Part shown: in pieces, positions 1 through 9,831 of the stretch | Numbering within the stretch: position 1 is the stretch's first letter | How the letters are laid out: each line of letters starts with the position of its first letter | Assembly: GCF_003938605.1 (NCBI RefSeq) | Contig: NZ_RHWX01000010.1 | Span: 81,091 to 145,090 of the forward strand | Length of the DNA stretch: 64,000 nt | Direction of reading: 5' to 3' | Origin: Brevundimonas sp. 357 | GTDB lineage: Bacteria > Pseudomonadota > Alphaproteobacteria > Caulobacterales > Caulobacteraceae | Translations under genes and position numbers: made by a program | The notes under the pieces: generated by a model | The model's database searches: none | The model's input: only the letters and a program-made list of their open reading frames with translations | Told to the model about the DNA's origin: nothing

Positions 1-64
1 TTGCGGTTCGCGGCCTAGAGGGCTCTAAACTAGGGCGGGGCGCAAGGCAGGAGCAGTGAACGGC

Positions 65-1165
65 ATGAAGGCGCAGTGGATCGGGGCGGGACTGGCGGCG
101 ACGCTGGTGCTTCTGGGCGCCTGCGGGCGACAGACCGAGCCGGAGAGCGACGCCCTGCGTGAGCCGACGCCGCGCACGCCGACAGCCCTGCCGGACGTCA
201 AGGAAAGCCCGACCCTGGCGGCGATCCGCCAGCGCGGCCGCCTGAATTGCGGCGTGCATGAAGGCTTGGTTGGTTTCGCCTATACCGACAACCGGGGCGC
301 CTGGCGGGGCTTTGATGTCGATTTCTGCCGGGCCACGGCGGCGGCCGTTTTCGGCGATCCGGACGCCGTGCGCTTCGTCCCGCTGAATACGGAGCAACGC
401 TTCGATGCGGTTCGTTCCGGTCGGGTGGACGTGCTGTGGCGCAACACCTCATGGACCATGAGTCGCGACACGGCGTCGGGCCTCAGCTTCGCCGGCGTCA
501 ACTATTACGACGGCCAGGGCTTCATGGTGCGCCGCGCGCTGAATCTGAACAGTGCGGCTGAACTGAACGGCGCGCGCATCTGCGTGCAGTCCGGATCCAC
601 GACAGAACTGAACGTCGAAGATTATTTCCGTCGTCGCGGCATTGAATATCGTCCCGTCGTGGTCGCGACCGAAGGCGAGGCGCGTCAGGCCTATGCGCGT
701 GAGGAATGCGACGCCTTCACCGCCGATATCTCGGCCCTCGCCGCCGCGCGCACGACCCTGCCAAATCCGCAGCAGCATATGATCCTGTCCGACGTGATCT
801 CGAAGGAGCCTCTGGGCCCGGTCGTGCGCAGTGGAGACGATCGTTGGACGGCGGTGATCCGCTGGACACTGAACGCCCTGATCCTGGCCGAAGAGTTGGG
901 CGTAACCCGCGATAACGTTTCGGATTTATCCAAGAATTCAACAGATCCTCGCGTTCGTCGCCTGCTGGGTTCCGAAGGTGACTTCGGCCCTAGTATCGAT
1001 CTGCCCAGAACATGGGCGCAGGACGCCGTCGCGGCCAGCGGGAATTACGGCGAAATATTCAACCGAAACCTCGGCGAGCAGTCATCGCTTGATCTGGAGC
1101 GGGGATTGAATGCTCAATGGTCATCTCGGCCCGCCGGGTTGATCTATGGGCTTCCCGTCCGCTAG
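65..1165 (+). CDS. Amino-acid ABC transporter substrate-binding lipoprotein (AapJ/BztA-like)
   Basis: The product is a periplasmic solute-binding lipoprotein of the general L-amino-acid type. A lipobox LGAC puts the lipidated Cys at residue 20. The mature part opens with the family-typical IRQRGRLNCGV and FDVDFCRA motifs, and LWRNTSWTMSRD matches the AapJ/BztA subgroup. I chose ATG 65 over GTG 56 because AGGAG at 49-53 lies 11 bases before ATG 65 and only 2 before GTG 56. At 366 residues the length is normal. No permease or ATPase gene follows. The next gene is a DAACS symporter, so this is either an orphan binding protein or one that works with a permease encoded elsewhere. Confidence 0.85.
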   Translation: MKAQWIGAGLAATLVLLGACGRQTEPESDALREPTPRTPTALPDVKESPTLAAIRQRGRLNCGVHEGLVGFAYTDNRGAWRGFDVDFCRATAAAVFGDPDAVRFVPLNTEQRFDAVRSGRVDVLWRNTSWTMSRDTASGLSFAGVNYYDGQGFMVRRALNLNSAAELNGARICVQSGSTTELNVEDYFRRRGIEYRPVVVATEGEARQAYAREECDAFTADISALAAARTTLPNPQQHMILSDVISKEPLGPVVRSGDDRWTAVIRWTLNALILAEELGVTRDNVSDLSKNSTDPRVRRLLGSEGDFGPSIDLPRTWAQDAVAASGNYGEIFNRNLGEQSSLDLERGLNAQWSSRPAGLIYGLPVR

Positions 1166-1196
1166 TCCAAGGAAGAGGGAATAGGGAAGGGACCGG

Positions 1197-2519
1197 ATGG
1201 AGACCACGGCCAAGCGCGGACTGCCGCTTCACATGTTGATGCTGATCGGGTTTCTGGTCGGTCTCATCGGCGGCCTCATCGTCAATCTGACCGTCGGCGG
1301 CGACGTCGGCTGGGTTCAGTGGCTGACCTCCAACATCACGGGACCGGCGGGACAGATCTTCCTGCGCCTGCTGTTCATGCTGGTGCTGCCGCTGCTGTTT
1401 TCAGCCCTGGTCATCGGCGTGGCCGAGATGGGCGATCTGAAGGCGCTGGGCCGCGCGGGCTCCAAGAGCCTGCTGTTCACCGTCTTCATCTCCGCCGTGG
1501 CGGTGCTGATCGGCATGGTGATGGTCAACGTTTTTCGGCCGGGCGACGGGGTCGATCCGGCCCTGGCCCAGCAACTGCTGGATCAAGGGCGCGCCGGCGC
1601 CGCTTCGATCATCGGCAATGCCCCGACATCGGTTCAGGCGGGCGATTTCTTCCTGGACCTGATCCCGTCCAATGTCTTTACGGCTGCGGCGGAGAACCAA
1701 ATCCTGCCAGTCATGGTCTTCGCCCTGTTCTTCGGCGTCGGCCTAGTCATGACCAAGAGCCCGGCGACCGACCGTTTGCAACAGACGATCGAAGGTCTGT
1801 TCGAGGTGATGATGAAGCTCATCAACCTCGTCATCCGCATCGCCCCCATCGCCATCGCCTGCCTGATGTTCAACCTGGCGGCCCTGTTCGGCTGGGAACT
1901 GCTGATCCGTCTGGGCGCCTTCGTCGCCGTCGCCGTGGGCGCCATGGCGATCCACATGTTCGTGGTCTATCCGATCTGCATTGCGGTTCTGGGCGGCATG
2001 TCGCCGCTGAAGTTCTTCCGCGCCATCCGTGAAGCCATGGTGGTCTCCTTCTCCACCGCTTCCTCCAACGCCAGCCTGCCGGTCTCGCTACGCGTGGCCG
2101 AGCAGGAGCTAGGCCTGCCGCGCAAGATCGCTCGTTTCGTCCTGACTGTCGGCGCCACCGCCAATCAGAACGGCACGGCCCTGTTCGAAGGGGTGACGGT
2201 GCTGTTCCTGGCCCAGTTCTTCGGCGTAGATTTGACGATCGGCCAACAGGTGATCGTCATGCTGGTCTGCATCCTGGGCGGGGTCGGGACGGCGGGGGTT
2301 CCGGCGGGTTCCCTGCCGGTCATCGCCATGATTCTGGCCATGGTGGGCGTGCCGCCGGAAGGCATCGGCCTGATCCTGGGCGTCGATCGCTTCCTGGACA
2401 TGTGCCGGACTTCGCTGAACGTCACGGGCGACTTGGTCGTCGCCACCGTGGTGTCGCGTGGCGAGGAAGATGCGGACGCTTCGTCGCCGCCGCCGGCATC
2501 CGCGACGGCTTCAGCCTAG
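1197..2519 (+). CDS. Dicarboxylate/amino acid:cation symporter (DAACS family)
   Basis: This is an inner-membrane secondary transporter of the GltP/DctA family with 440 residues and about eight hydrophobic segments. It has the serine-rich [13 protein letters not shown] loop, a hairpin [11 protein letters not shown], and a last-helix signature [16 protein letters not shown]. In that signature the Asp, Arg and Asn that bind acidic substrates in GltPh are kept. The usual NMDGT motif reads NQNGT, so one cation-site Asp is Asn. The C-terminal tail is Ala/Ser/Pro rich. The gene lies 31 bp after the binding protein with a purine-rich leader, so the two may be co-transcribed. Substrate is probably glutamate, aspartate or a C4-dicarboxylate. 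Confidence 0.88.
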   Translation: METTAKRGLPLHMLMLIGFLVGLIGGLIVNLTVGGDVGWVQWLTSNITGPAGQIFLRLLFMLVLPLLFSALVIGVAEMGDLKALGRAGSKSLLFTVFISAVAVLIGMVMVNVFRPGDGVDPALAQQLLDQGRAGAASIIGNAPTSVQAGDFFLDLIPSNVFTAAAENQILPVMVFALFFGVGLVMTKSPATDRLQQTIEGLFEVMMKLINLVIRIAPIAIACLMFNLAALFGWELLIRLGAFVAVAVGAMAIHMFVVYPICIAVLGGMSPLKFFRAIREAMVVSFSTASSNASLPVSLRVAEQELGLPRKIARFVLTVGATANQNGTALFEGVTVLFLAQFFGVDLTIGQQVIVMLVCILGGVGTAGVPAGSLPVIAMILAMVGVPPEGIGLILGVDRFLDMCRTSLNVTGDLVVATVVSRGEEDADASSPPPASATASA

Positions 2520-3355
2520 CCCGTAGCCAGGGGCGCGTCCGGTCGCGCGCCCCACTCGGCCCACGATCCGTCATAGAGGCGCGACGGCCGCCCCAGCACG
2601 GCCAGCCCCAGGGTCAGGATCGCCGCCGTCACGCCCGAACCGCAACTGGTGATGACGGGCCGCTCCAGATCAACGCCCGCCGCGCGAAAGGCCTCTTCCA
2701 GCGCCGCGCCCTGCTTCAACGTCCCATCCGCGTTCAGCAGGCTGGAGAAGGGCAGGTTCAGCGCGCCCGGCATATGACCGGCCCGCACGCCGGGGCGCGG
2801 CTCGGCCGCTTCTCCCCGAAAACGCGCCGCCCCGCGTGCATCGACCACCTGAAGACCGTCTGCCAGCGCGGCGCCGACCTGAGTAAAATCCGCCACAGCC
2901 TCGGCCTCGAACAGCGCCTTGAACCGCGTAGGGGCAGGCGCTTCGGCCGCGCCGCTCTCGAGCGCTCGCCCTTCAGCCCTCCACTTGGGCAAACCGCCGT
3001 CCAGCACGCGCACCCGCTTGGCCCCCATCGTCCGCAACGTCCACCAGACCCGCGCCGCCGAGAACAGCCCCTGCGCGTCATAGACCACGATGTCGTCGCT
3101 CTCCGCGACGCCCAGCGCGCCCATCGCCTCAGCGAAGATGTCCGGCGACGGCAGCATGTGCGGATAAGGGCTGTTCCGGTCCGACACCGCGTCCAGATCG
3201 AAAAAGACGGCGCCCGGCAGCCGCTCGCGCTCGAAATCCGCCCGCGCATCGCGCCCGTCCAGCCACCAGCTGGCGTCGATGGTTCTCAGGTCCGGCGCGC
3301 CCAGCCGCGACGCCAGGGCTTCGGTCGAGATCAGGGGCGTATCGGGGCTGGTCAT
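2516..3355 (-). CDS. sseA: 3-mercaptopyruvate/thiosulfate sulfurtransferase
   Basis: This is a tandem-rhodanese sulfurtransferase of 279 residues that moves sulfur from 3-mercaptopyruvate or thiosulfate to a thiophilic acceptor in the cytoplasm. The C-terminal rhodanese domain carries the active loop CGSGVTA with the catalytic Cys at about residue 238, the sequence typical of mercaptopyruvate-type enzymes, followed by YDGSWAEWG. The N-terminal half has [10 protein letters not shown] and [11 protein letters not shown], as in SseA. The stop overlaps the end of the convergent symporter gene by 4 bp. It is transcribed divergently from kdsA. Confidence 0.92.
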   Translation of the reverse strand: MTSPDTPLISTEALASRLGAPDLRTIDASWWLDGRDARADFERERLPGAVFFDLDAVSDRNSPYPHMLPSPDIFAEAMGALGVAESDDIVVYDAQGLFSAARVWWTLRTMGAKRVRVLDGGLPKWRAEGRALESGAAEAPAPTRFKALFEAEAVADFTQVGAALADGLQVVDARGAARFRGEAAEPRPGVRAGHMPGALNLPFSSLLNADGTLKQGAALEEAFRAAGVDLERPVITSCGSGVTAAILTLGLAVLGRPSRLYDGSWAEWGARPDAPLATG

Positions 3356-3503
3356 CTTGTCAGATTACCATGATCGCGACGGCGATGGTCAGGGCCTGAG
3401 TCGCCGGATAAGTTGCGAAAACGCATCCGCGACGCCACCTGTCCGCCTGAAAGTCGCGGCATAGGCCCGCGAACCGCCGTTGAAACCAGTCGAAAGCGCC
3501 GCC

Positions 3504-4382
3504 GTGACCTCTCCGAACGCCGTCATCACCCTGTCCGAAGGCCTCAAGACCCCCGTCGTCATCGGCGGCGGCGCCCGCATCGTCTTCATCGCCGGCCCCT
3601 GCCAGATGGAAAGCCGCCAGCACGCGCTGGAGACGGCCCATCAGCTCAAGGAGATCGGCGAGCGCCTGAACCTCGGCATCATCTACAAGACCAGCTTCGA
3701 CAAGGCGAACCGCACCAGCGCCAGCGCCGCGCGCGGCATCGGCCTGAAGGACGCCCTGCCGATCTTCGCCGAAATCCGCGAAGTCACCGGCCTCCCGACC
3801 CTGACCGACGTCCACTCCGAGGCCCAGTGCGGCCCGGTCGGCGAGGTCGTGGACGTGTTGCAGATCCCGGCCTTCCTGTCGCGCCAGACCGACCTGCTGC
3901 TGGCGGCCGCCGCCACGGGCAAGGCGATCAACATCAAGAAGGGTCAGTTCCTGGCCCCCTGGGACATGAAGAACGTCATCGCCAAGGTCACGGGCGCGGG
4001 CAACCTCAACGTCATGGCCTGCGAGCGCGGCGCCAGCTTCGGCTACAACACCCTGGTCAGCGACATGCGCGCCCTGCCGATCCTGCGCGAGATCGGTTGC
4101 CCCGTCGTCTTCGACGCCACCCACAGCGTCCAGCAGCCGGGCGGGCAGGGCACGTCCTCGGGCGGCCAGCGCGAGTTCGTGCCGGTGCTGGCCCGCGCCG
4201 CCGTCTCGGTCGGCGTCGACGCCGTCTTCATGGAGACGCACGAAGACCCGGATAACGCTCCGTCGGACGGCCCCAACATGGTGCCGCTCAGCCAGTTCGA
4301 GGCTCTGGCCGCCGAACTGATCGCCTTTGACGATCTGGCCATCAAGCTGGGTCACAAGGGGCCGATGGCGAAGACGGCGTGA
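3504..4382 (+). CDS. kdsA: 3-deoxy-8-phosphooctulonate synthase
   Basis: KdsA condenses arabinose 5-phosphate with phosphoenolpyruvate to give Kdo 8-phosphate, the first committed step of LPS inner-core sugar synthesis. Visible signatures are [22 protein letters not shown] and [13 protein letters not shown], plus a C-terminal [19 protein letters not shown]. The start is uncertain. TTG 3480 would give 300 residues and GTG 3504 gives 292, closer to the usual 280 or so; neither has a strong ribosome binding site. It heads the block kdsA-hldE-hldD. Confidence 0.95.
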   Translation: MTSPNAVITLSEGLKTPVVIGGGARIVFIAGPCQMESRQHALETAHQLKEIGERLNLGIIYKTSFDKANRTSASAARGIGLKDALPIFAEIREVTGLPTLTDVHSEAQCGPVGEVVDVLQIPAFLSRQTDLLLAAAATGKAINIKKGQFLAPWDMKNVIAKVTGAGNLNVMACERGASFGYNTLVSDMRALPILREIGCPVVFDATHSVQQPGGQGTSSGGQREFVPVLARAAVSVGVDAVFMETHEDPDNAPSDGPNMVPLSQFEALAAELIAFDDLAIKLGHKGPMAKTA

Positions 4383-4400
4383 ATCCGCTAGTTCGGCGTC

Positions 4401-5861
4401 ATGGCTGAACGTTCTCTTGATCTCGGCGCCCTGCAGTCCCTGCTGGAGCGCGTGCGCGACCTGAAGGTCGCCTGCGTCGGCGATCTGATGCTGGATCGCT
4501 ATGTCTATGGCGAGGTCAGCCGCATCTCGCCCGAGGCGCCGATCCCCGTCCTGCGCGCGCGCCGCACCGTGGTCATGCCCGGCGGCGTGGGCAATGTCGC
4601 CCGCAACGTCGCGGCTCTGGGCGGTCAGGCCCGTCTGGGCGCCGTCGCGGGCGATGACGCGGCGGGCGCCGAACTGGCCGACCTGATCGCCGCCGAGGAC
4701 CGGATCGAGGACGCCCTGATCCGGCCCGAGGGCGCCGCCACCATCGTCAAGACGCGCTTCGTCGCCGCTGGCCAGCAGCTGCTGCGTCTGGACGACGAGG
4801 CCGCGCTCCATTCCGGCTATGCCGACAAGGCGGTGTTTCAGGGCGCGGGCGCCATCCTGCTGTCCGACTACGCCAAGGGCGTGGTGGACGACGACGCCGT
4901 TCAGGCGGCGCTGTGGGCAGGGGTCGAATACGGCGCGCCGGTCATTGTCGATCCCAAGGGCCGCGACTTCGCCCGCTATGGCGCGGTCGATGTCATCAAG
5001 CCGAACGCCAGCGAACTGGCGGGCGCCACTGGCCTGCCTACCGAGACTGACGAACAGGTCGAGGCGGCGCTGGCCGCCCTGCTGGCCTCCACCACGGTCA
5101 AGACCGTTATAGTCACCCGCGCGGGCAAGGGCATGACGCTGGCGCGGCGTGGCGGCGGCGTCACCCACTTCCCCGGCCGGGCGCGCGAAGTGTTCGACGT
5201 CTCAGGCGCGGGCGACACCTGCCTCGCCGCGCTGGGCCTCGCTTTGGGCGCGGGCGCGACGCTGGAGCAGGCGGTGCAGTTCGCCATCCTCGCCTCGGGC
5301 GTGGTGGTGGGCAAGAGCGGCACGGCCGTCGTCACCCCCGCCGAACTGATCGAGGCCGAGATGAGCCAGCACGCGGCCCTGGCTCAGTCCAAGGTCACGC
5401 CGCTGGACGAACTGGCCGATCAGGTCGAGGCGTGGAAGCGTCAGGGCCTGAAGGTGGGCTTCACCAACGGCTGCTTCGACATCCTGCACCGCGGCCACGT
5501 CGCCTATCTGGCGCAGGCGCGTGGCTGGTGCGACCGGCTGGTGGTGGCGCTGAACACCGACGCCTCTGTGCGCCGCCTGAAGGGCGAGGGTCGCCCCGTC
5601 AATGATCTGGACAGCCGCGCCGCCGTCATCGGCGGTCTGGCCAGCGTCGATCGCGTCACCGCCTTCGACGATCCGACCCCCATGGCGCTGATCGAGCGGC
5701 TGAAGCCCGACGTGCTCATCAAGGGATCGGACTACACCAAGGACAAGGTGGTCGGCGCCGCCGAGGTCGAAAGCTGGGGCGGCGAAGTCCGTCTGGCCGA
5801 CTTCGCCGATGGCTATTCCACGACCAAGACCATCGAGAAGATGACCGGAGACAAAGCATGA
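4401..5861 (+). CDS. hldE: Bifunctional heptose 7-phosphate kinase / heptose 1-phosphate adenylyltransferase
   Basis: This 486-residue fusion makes ADP-glycero-manno-heptose for the LPS inner core. The N-terminal ribokinase-like kinase (about residues 10-320) has VACVGDLMLDRYVYGEV, GGVGNVARN and the catalytic DVSGAGDTCLAAL motif. The C-terminal nucleotidyltransferase (about 350-486) has FTNGCFDILHRGHVAYL, the HxGH-type site, and ends with YSTTKTIEKM. It starts 18 bp after kdsA, and its stop overlaps the hldD start as ATGA, which indicates translational coupling. Confidence 0.96.
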   Translation: MAERSLDLGALQSLLERVRDLKVACVGDLMLDRYVYGEVSRISPEAPIPVLRARRTVVMPGGVGNVARNVAALGGQARLGAVAGDDAAGAELADLIAAEDRIEDALIRPEGAATIVKTRFVAAGQQLLRLDDEAALHSGYADKAVFQGAGAILLSDYAKGVVDDDAVQAALWAGVEYGAPVIVDPKGRDFARYGAVDVIKPNASELAGATGLPTETDEQVEAALAALLASTTVKTVIVTRAGKGMTLARRGGGVTHFPGRAREVFDVSGAGDTCLAALGLALGAGATLEQAVQFAILASGVVVGKSGTAVVTPAELIEAEMSQHAALAQSKVTPLDELADQVEAWKRQGLKVGFTNGCFDILHRGHVAYLAQARGWCDRLVVALNTDASVRRLKGEGRPVNDLDSRAAVIGGLASVDRVTAFDDPTPMALIERLKPDVLIKGSDYTKDKVVGAAEVESWGGEVRLADFADGYSTTKTIEKMTGDKA

Positions 5862-6859
5862 CGCCCAGAATGATCGTCGTCACGGGCGGCGCGGGCTTCA
5901 TCGGCTCCAACATCGTCGCCCGTCTGTGCGAGAGCGGCGCCTGGGACGTGGTCGTCTGCGACCGGCTGGAGACGGCCGACCTCGCCAAGTGGAAGAACAT
6001 CGCCAAACACTCCATCGCCGACCTGTGGGCGCCCGAAGAGCTGTTCGACCAGTTGGAGCGTCACGCCGACCGCATCGAGGCGGTGATCCACATGGGCGCC
6101 ATATCCTCGACGACGGAGCCGGACGCTGACCTGATCCTGCGCACCAACTTCAGCCTGTCGCGCGACCTCTGGGACTGGTGCGCGGTGCGCAATGTTCGGA
6201 TGATCTACGCCTCTTCGGCCGCCACCTATGGCGACGGCGAGGCCGGGTTCGAGGACCGCGACGATCCTGAGAGCCTGAATGCTCTGCGCCCGCTAAACGC
6301 CTATGGCTATTCGAAATATCTGTTCGACCAGTATGCCGTGCGTCAGGCTGATCGCGACGAGGCGCCGCCTCAGTGGGCCGGGCTGAAGTTCTTCAACGTC
6401 TATGGCCCGAACGAGGGCCACAAGGGCGGCATGAAGTCGGTCGTCGCCCAGATCTGGCCCAAGGTGCAGGCGGGCGAGACGGTCAGCCTGTTCCGCTCGC
6501 ACAACCCGAACTATCCCGACGGGGGCCAGTTGCGCGACTTCGTCTTCGTCGATGACGTGGTCAACATCATCCTGTGGCTGCTTGAGCGCGAGGACATCTC
6601 GGGCGTGTTCAACGCCGGATCGGGCCAGGCGCGCTCCTTCGCCGACCTGGCGCGCGCCACCTTCGCGGCGGCGGGCAAGGATCCGTCCATCGCCTACATC
6701 GACATGCCCGAGGCGATCCGCGACCGCTATCAATACTTCACCGAGGCCAGCATGGATCGCATCCGCGCCCTCGGCTACGGCGGTCAATCGACGCCGCTGG
6801 AGGAAGGCGTGCGCCGCTACGTCCAGGACTTCCTGGCCCAGTCGGACCCGTACCGCTGA
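5858..6859 (+). CDS. hldD: ADP-L-glycero-D-manno-heptose 6-epimerase
   Basis: HldD epimerises ADP-D,D-heptose to ADP-L,D-heptose, the donor for LPS core heptosyltransferases. It is an extended short-chain dehydrogenase fold with an NADP-binding motif TGGAGFIGSNI at residues 7-17 or so, a Ser/Tyr active region YASSAATYGDGEAGF, and NAYGYSKYLFD, where Tyr and Lys form the YxxxK catalytic pair. FNVYGPNEGHKGGMKSV is typical of the family. Length (333 residues) is normal. It overlaps hldE by 4 bp, and the next gene begins at its stop codon. Confidence 0.95.
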   Translation: MTPRMIVVTGGAGFIGSNIVARLCESGAWDVVVCDRLETADLAKWKNIAKHSIADLWAPEELFDQLERHADRIEAVIHMGAISSTTEPDADLILRTNFSLSRDLWDWCAVRNVRMIYASSAATYGDGEAGFEDRDDPESLNALRPLNAYGYSKYLFDQYAVRQADRDEAPPQWAGLKFFNVYGPNEGHKGGMKSVVAQIWPKVQAGETVSLFRSHNPNYPDGGQLRDFVFVDDVVNIILWLLEREDISGVFNAGSGQARSFADLARATFAAAGKDPSIAYIDMPEAIRDRYQYFTEASMDRIRALGYGGQSTPLEEGVRRYVQDFLAQSDPYR

Positions 6860-7959
6860 TGCTGCCCAGGCTGACCTTTCGCCAGTGGGTCGGCTATGCA
6901 GGCCTGGCGGTCATTCTTGTGCTGACTGCGGCTGTGGCGGTCTGGCGCGGCGACATCTTGCGGGCGGGTCTGGATCCCCAGGTGCCGTTTCAGACCTATC
7001 GTCCTCCGGCTAAGCCCGATTACGCCCAGAAGAACGCCTGGGCCTTGCTGGACGCTCGCGCGCCCGGCGCTGGATCGGCTCATGTCTTCTTCGTGCATTC
7101 CACGACCTACAACGGCGGAAAGGACTGGAACGGGGCGATCGACGATGCGCGCGCCCTAGCCGGACTGCGTGGCACGGTACTGCCCAACTACGCTGGCCCC
7201 CTGGCCCAGGTGGGGGATGTCAGCGCGCCTCTGTATCGCCAGGCCAGCCTCTATACTCGCCTGACACTGCGTGAAGACGCGCGGGAGGCTCGAGCCTTCG
7301 CCTATCAGGACGTGGCCGCGGCTTTCGACGCCTGGTTGGAACGTCACCCGGAGGGGCCCATCATCCTGGCCGGGGTGGAGCAGGGGGCCGAATTGGCCGA
7401 TCGCCTGCTGCATGACCGGATTGCGCCTGATCCCGCCCTGCGCTCACGGCTGGTCGCGACCTATCTGATGGAGCACCTGGCGCCGGAATCTCGCTTCACC
7501 GCCTTCCCCCTCTGTACAGGTCGCGAGCAGGTCGGCTGCGTGCTCGTCTGGCGTTCGCTGGAAGAAGAGAACGAGAGCGAGTCACGCCGCGCGCTACGTC
7601 GCGCTTTGACGTGGAACGATCGCGGCGCCCTGGTGACCTTCGACGGCGTAAAGTCCGCCTGCGTCAATCCCGTTACCGGGTCGGCCGCCGCCCCGCGCTC
7701 TGAAATGCGTGAAAGCCGCGGTGCGACAAACGCCACCAATCTGGAATGGGGCGTCCGCCCGGCCTTGCAACGCCGTATCGTGGCGGCCGAATGTCGCGAC
7801 GGCGTCCTGTGGCGTTCGCGGCTGAGTTCGGAATCATTCCGTCCGCGCGGCGCCTGGGCGGAGCAACGGAAGATCCCGCCTTACAACCCTTTCTACGCAG
7901 ACGTCGAAGCAGACGTGATGGAACGGTTATCCGCCTGGTCTTTGCAAGCGGGCGTCTGA
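6859..7959 (+). CDS. DUF3089 domain-containing protein with N-terminal membrane anchor
   Basis: This 366-residue protein has one N-terminal hydrophobic segment (about residues 11-30, YAGLAVILVLTAAVAVW) and a lumenal or periplasmic alpha/beta-hydrolase-like domain. The motifs HVFFVHSTTYNGGKDWNGAID and GPIILAGVEQGAELADRLL match DUF3089. In the second motif the nucleophile elbow reads GVEQG instead of the usual GHSQG, so the catalytic Ser appears to be replaced and hydrolase activity is doubtful. The ATG overlaps the hldD stop by one base (TGATG), so it is probably made with the heptose genes, although no direct LPS role is known for the family. Confidence 0.75.
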   Translation: MLPRLTFRQWVGYAGLAVILVLTAAVAVWRGDILRAGLDPQVPFQTYRPPAKPDYAQKNAWALLDARAPGAGSAHVFFVHSTTYNGGKDWNGAIDDARALAGLRGTVLPNYAGPLAQVGDVSAPLYRQASLYTRLTLREDAREARAFAYQDVAAAFDAWLERHPEGPIILAGVEQGAELADRLLHDRIAPDPALRSRLVATYLMEHLAPESRFTAFPLCTGREQVGCVLVWRSLEEENESESRRALRRALTWNDRGALVTFDGVKSACVNPVTGSAAAPRSEMRESRGATNATNLEWGVRPALQRRIVAAECRDGVLWRSRLSSESFRPRGAWAEQRKIPPYNPFYADVEADVMERLSAWSLQAGV

Positions 7960-8337
7960 TCACGCAGCGTGAATGTTCAAGGCCTTCATCAGGGCGTCGC
8001 GGATGGCGCCTTCCGTAAAAGGTTTCTGCACGGTCGGATTGCCCCGCCAATGCTCGGGCAGTCCTGCCTCGCCATAACCGGTCGAGAAGACAAAGGGCAC
8101 GCCGCGCGCTTTCAGCGCCTCGGCGACCGGAAACACTTCCTGGCCCGCGACATTGACGTCCAGCAGGGCGGCGTCCAGCTCGCCTGTCCCCGAGGCGATG
8201 CGCAGGCCGTCGTCCACGTTGGATTCAGGACCGATGACGTCGCATCCCATGTCGCTGAGGATTGTTTCCAACAACATGGCCACCAGCGACTCATCCTCGA
8301 CGATCAGTACGCGACGGCCAGTGAAGATATCGGTCAT
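7960..8337 (-). CDS. Single-domain response regulator (receiver only)
   Basis: This 125-residue protein is a stand-alone CheY-like receiver with no output domain. It has the acidic pocket VLIVEDESLVA, the phospho-acceptor Asp in DAALLDVNV, the switch Thr/Ser region FVFSTGYG, and the Lys of VQKPFTEGAI. Receivers of this sort linked to HWE kinases often act as phosphate sinks or partners in stress signalling. Its ATG overlaps the stop of the upstream kinase gene (ATGA), so the two proteins are almost certainly a cognate pair. Confidence 0.88.
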   Translation of the reverse strand: MTDIFTGRRVLIVEDESLVAMLLETILSDMGCDVIGPESNVDDGLRIASGTGELDAALLDVNVAGQEVFPVAEALKARGVPFVFSTGYGEAGLPEHWRGNPTVQKPFTEGAIRDALMKALNIHAA

Positions 8338-9461
8338 GCGTTGGTTTCCAGGGGCAGGTTGAACTCGGCGCGAAAGCCGTCGTCGGCAAAGGACATCTTG
8401 ACGTCCCCGTGCAGGTCGTGCCGCACGTTGCGTTCGATCAACCGCGTGCCGAATCCGCGGCGTTCGGGCGCGGCGATCGGCCCTCCGCCGACTTCCCGCC
8501 AGGTGATTTCCAGCCTCGGCGCCTTCTGATCGGCAACCCGCCAGTCGACTATCACCCGCCCATCGCCGCGGGACAGCGCCCCATACTTTGCGGCGTTGGT
8601 GGCCAGTTCATGAAAAACCATGCCGAGAGAGACCGCTCGTGCCGGGGACAGGTCGATGTGCGGGCCGTTCAAACTCAACCGGCCCGTGCCGTGCGCCATG
8701 GTTTCATGTTCCAGCACGGAGCGCAGGTCAGCGCCTTCCCAGTGACTACGTGTCAACAGGTCATGCGTGTGCGACAGCGACAGTATCCGCGACTGGAAGG
8801 CGGCGGCGAAGGAGCGAGGGTCTTCATGGCTGCGGGCCGTCTGCATGGCGATCGATTGCACCGTCGCCAGGGTGTTCTTCACTCGATGGTTCAACTCGTC
8901 GATCATCAGCTTCTGCCGTTCGGCCTCTAGTCTCTGATTGTCGGCCTCGACTTTCATCGCCCGTCGAAAAATGCCGCCGCCCAGCATTTCGTCCAGGGCG
9001 GTGCGCCGTCCGTCTCGACCGTCTGCCGTCATACGCGCGTTGATCAGTTCGGTGACGTCGCTGGTGTGTTGAAGGATGTGAGTGACTTCGCCTCGATCAT
9101 TCTTGATCGGCGTATGCGTGCAACTCCAGTAACGATCGTCGAATGCGACCTGGCCATCCGCGGCAGTTGTCCTGATGGGATAGTGCAGCAGGGCGATATG
9201 ATCGGCATCGCCGGTCTCCAGCACCTTTTCGAACGACGCCTTCAGACGCTGGCTGTTGTCCTCGCTCGGACCGTCGATGTCGGCGCCGAATACGTCCATG
9301 ACATGAACGCCGATCAGATCTTCGCGTCGGTGCTGGGTAACGTCCAGATATGCCTGGTTCATTCCAGCGAAACGCAGATCGCGATCCAACAGCATGTATG
9401 GGTTGGGTGAGGCGTCGAAAGCCGCGACCAGATCAATCGTTTTGGCCAGTGTCCTCAACAC
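8334..9461 (-). CDS. PAS-domain sensor histidine kinase, HWE/HisKA_2 family
   Basis: This is a soluble 375-residue kinase. A PAS domain at about residues 10-135 (AAFDASPNPYMLLDRDLRF) is followed by an HWE/HisKA_2 phosphoacceptor region, LNHRVKNTLATVQSIAMQT at about 190, and an ATPase domain with FHELATNAAKYGALS and a C-terminal GFGTRLIERNV. No membrane segment is present, so the signal should be cytoplasmic. The start is GTG 9461, with GGGGGAC just upstream. It is coupled to the downstream receiver gene. Kinases of this family feed the PhyR-EcfG general stress pathway or light/redox responses in alphaproteobacteria; which applies here cannot be told. Confidence 0.87.
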   Translation of the reverse strand: MLRTLAKTIDLVAAFDASPNPYMLLDRDLRFAGMNQAYLDVTQHRREDLIGVHVMDVFGADIDGPSEDNSQRLKASFEKVLETGDADHIALLHYPIRTTAADGQVAFDDRYWSCTHTPIKNDRGEVTHILQHTSDVTELINARMTADGRDGRRTALDEMLGGGIFRRAMKVEADNQRLEAERQKLMIDELNHRVKNTLATVQSIAMQTARSHEDPRSFAAAFQSRILSLSHTHDLLTRSHWEGADLRSVLEHETMAHGTGRLSLNGPHIDLSPARAVSLGMVFHELATNAAKYGALSRGDGRVIVDWRVADQKAPRLEITWREVGGGPIAAPERRGFGTRLIERNVRHDLHGDVKMSFADDGFRAEFNLPLETNA

Positions 9462-9651
9462 GTCCCCCGTCCTATTGCGTCCCTAACGCAACGCGAGCGG
9501 AAAGGGTGCATGACCCTCGGCCCGAAACGAGGGAAATTGTAGAGACGAGCAGACCCGAACCGTCAAGCTGGCGCTCAGATGGCAAGGCGCGACAGAAAAG
9601 CGCCGCCCGCTGATGATACGGGAAATCTGCTGTTGCCTTAAAAGGAGAAAA

Positions 9652-9726
9652 TGGTGGACGCGACAGGGATTGAACCTGTGACCCCCTCGGTGTGAACGAG
9701 GTGCTCTCCCGCTGAGCTACGCGTCC
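9652..9726 (-). tRNA. tRNA-Val (anticodon CAC)
   Basis: The minus strand folds as a full cloverleaf: acceptor arm GGACGCG paired with CGCGTCC, D arm TAGCTCAGCGGGAGAGCA, anticodon arm CCTCG-TTCACAC-CGAGG with anticodon CAC, T arm ACAGGTTCAATCCCTGT, and an encoded CCA end. It stands alone between the kinase gene and the second DAACS symporter. Confidence 0.97.
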
Positions 9727-9831
9727 GCCTGGGAACGGGGCGGTCAGTGACTGCGCCGTCGGGAGGCGGGGACATAGCCCGCGATTCCGACGACGGCAAG
9801 CCTCAATTCATCAAATAGCAGCGTCGCTTGC

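Noticed and set aside
3360..5168. 602-codon open frame antisense to kdsA and hldE
   Set aside because: It is a GC-bias shadow: the opposite strand has two clear enzymes and this frame shows only Arg/Gly/Asp-rich low-complexity sequence. The same holds for 21565-23427 (minus), opposite glyA.
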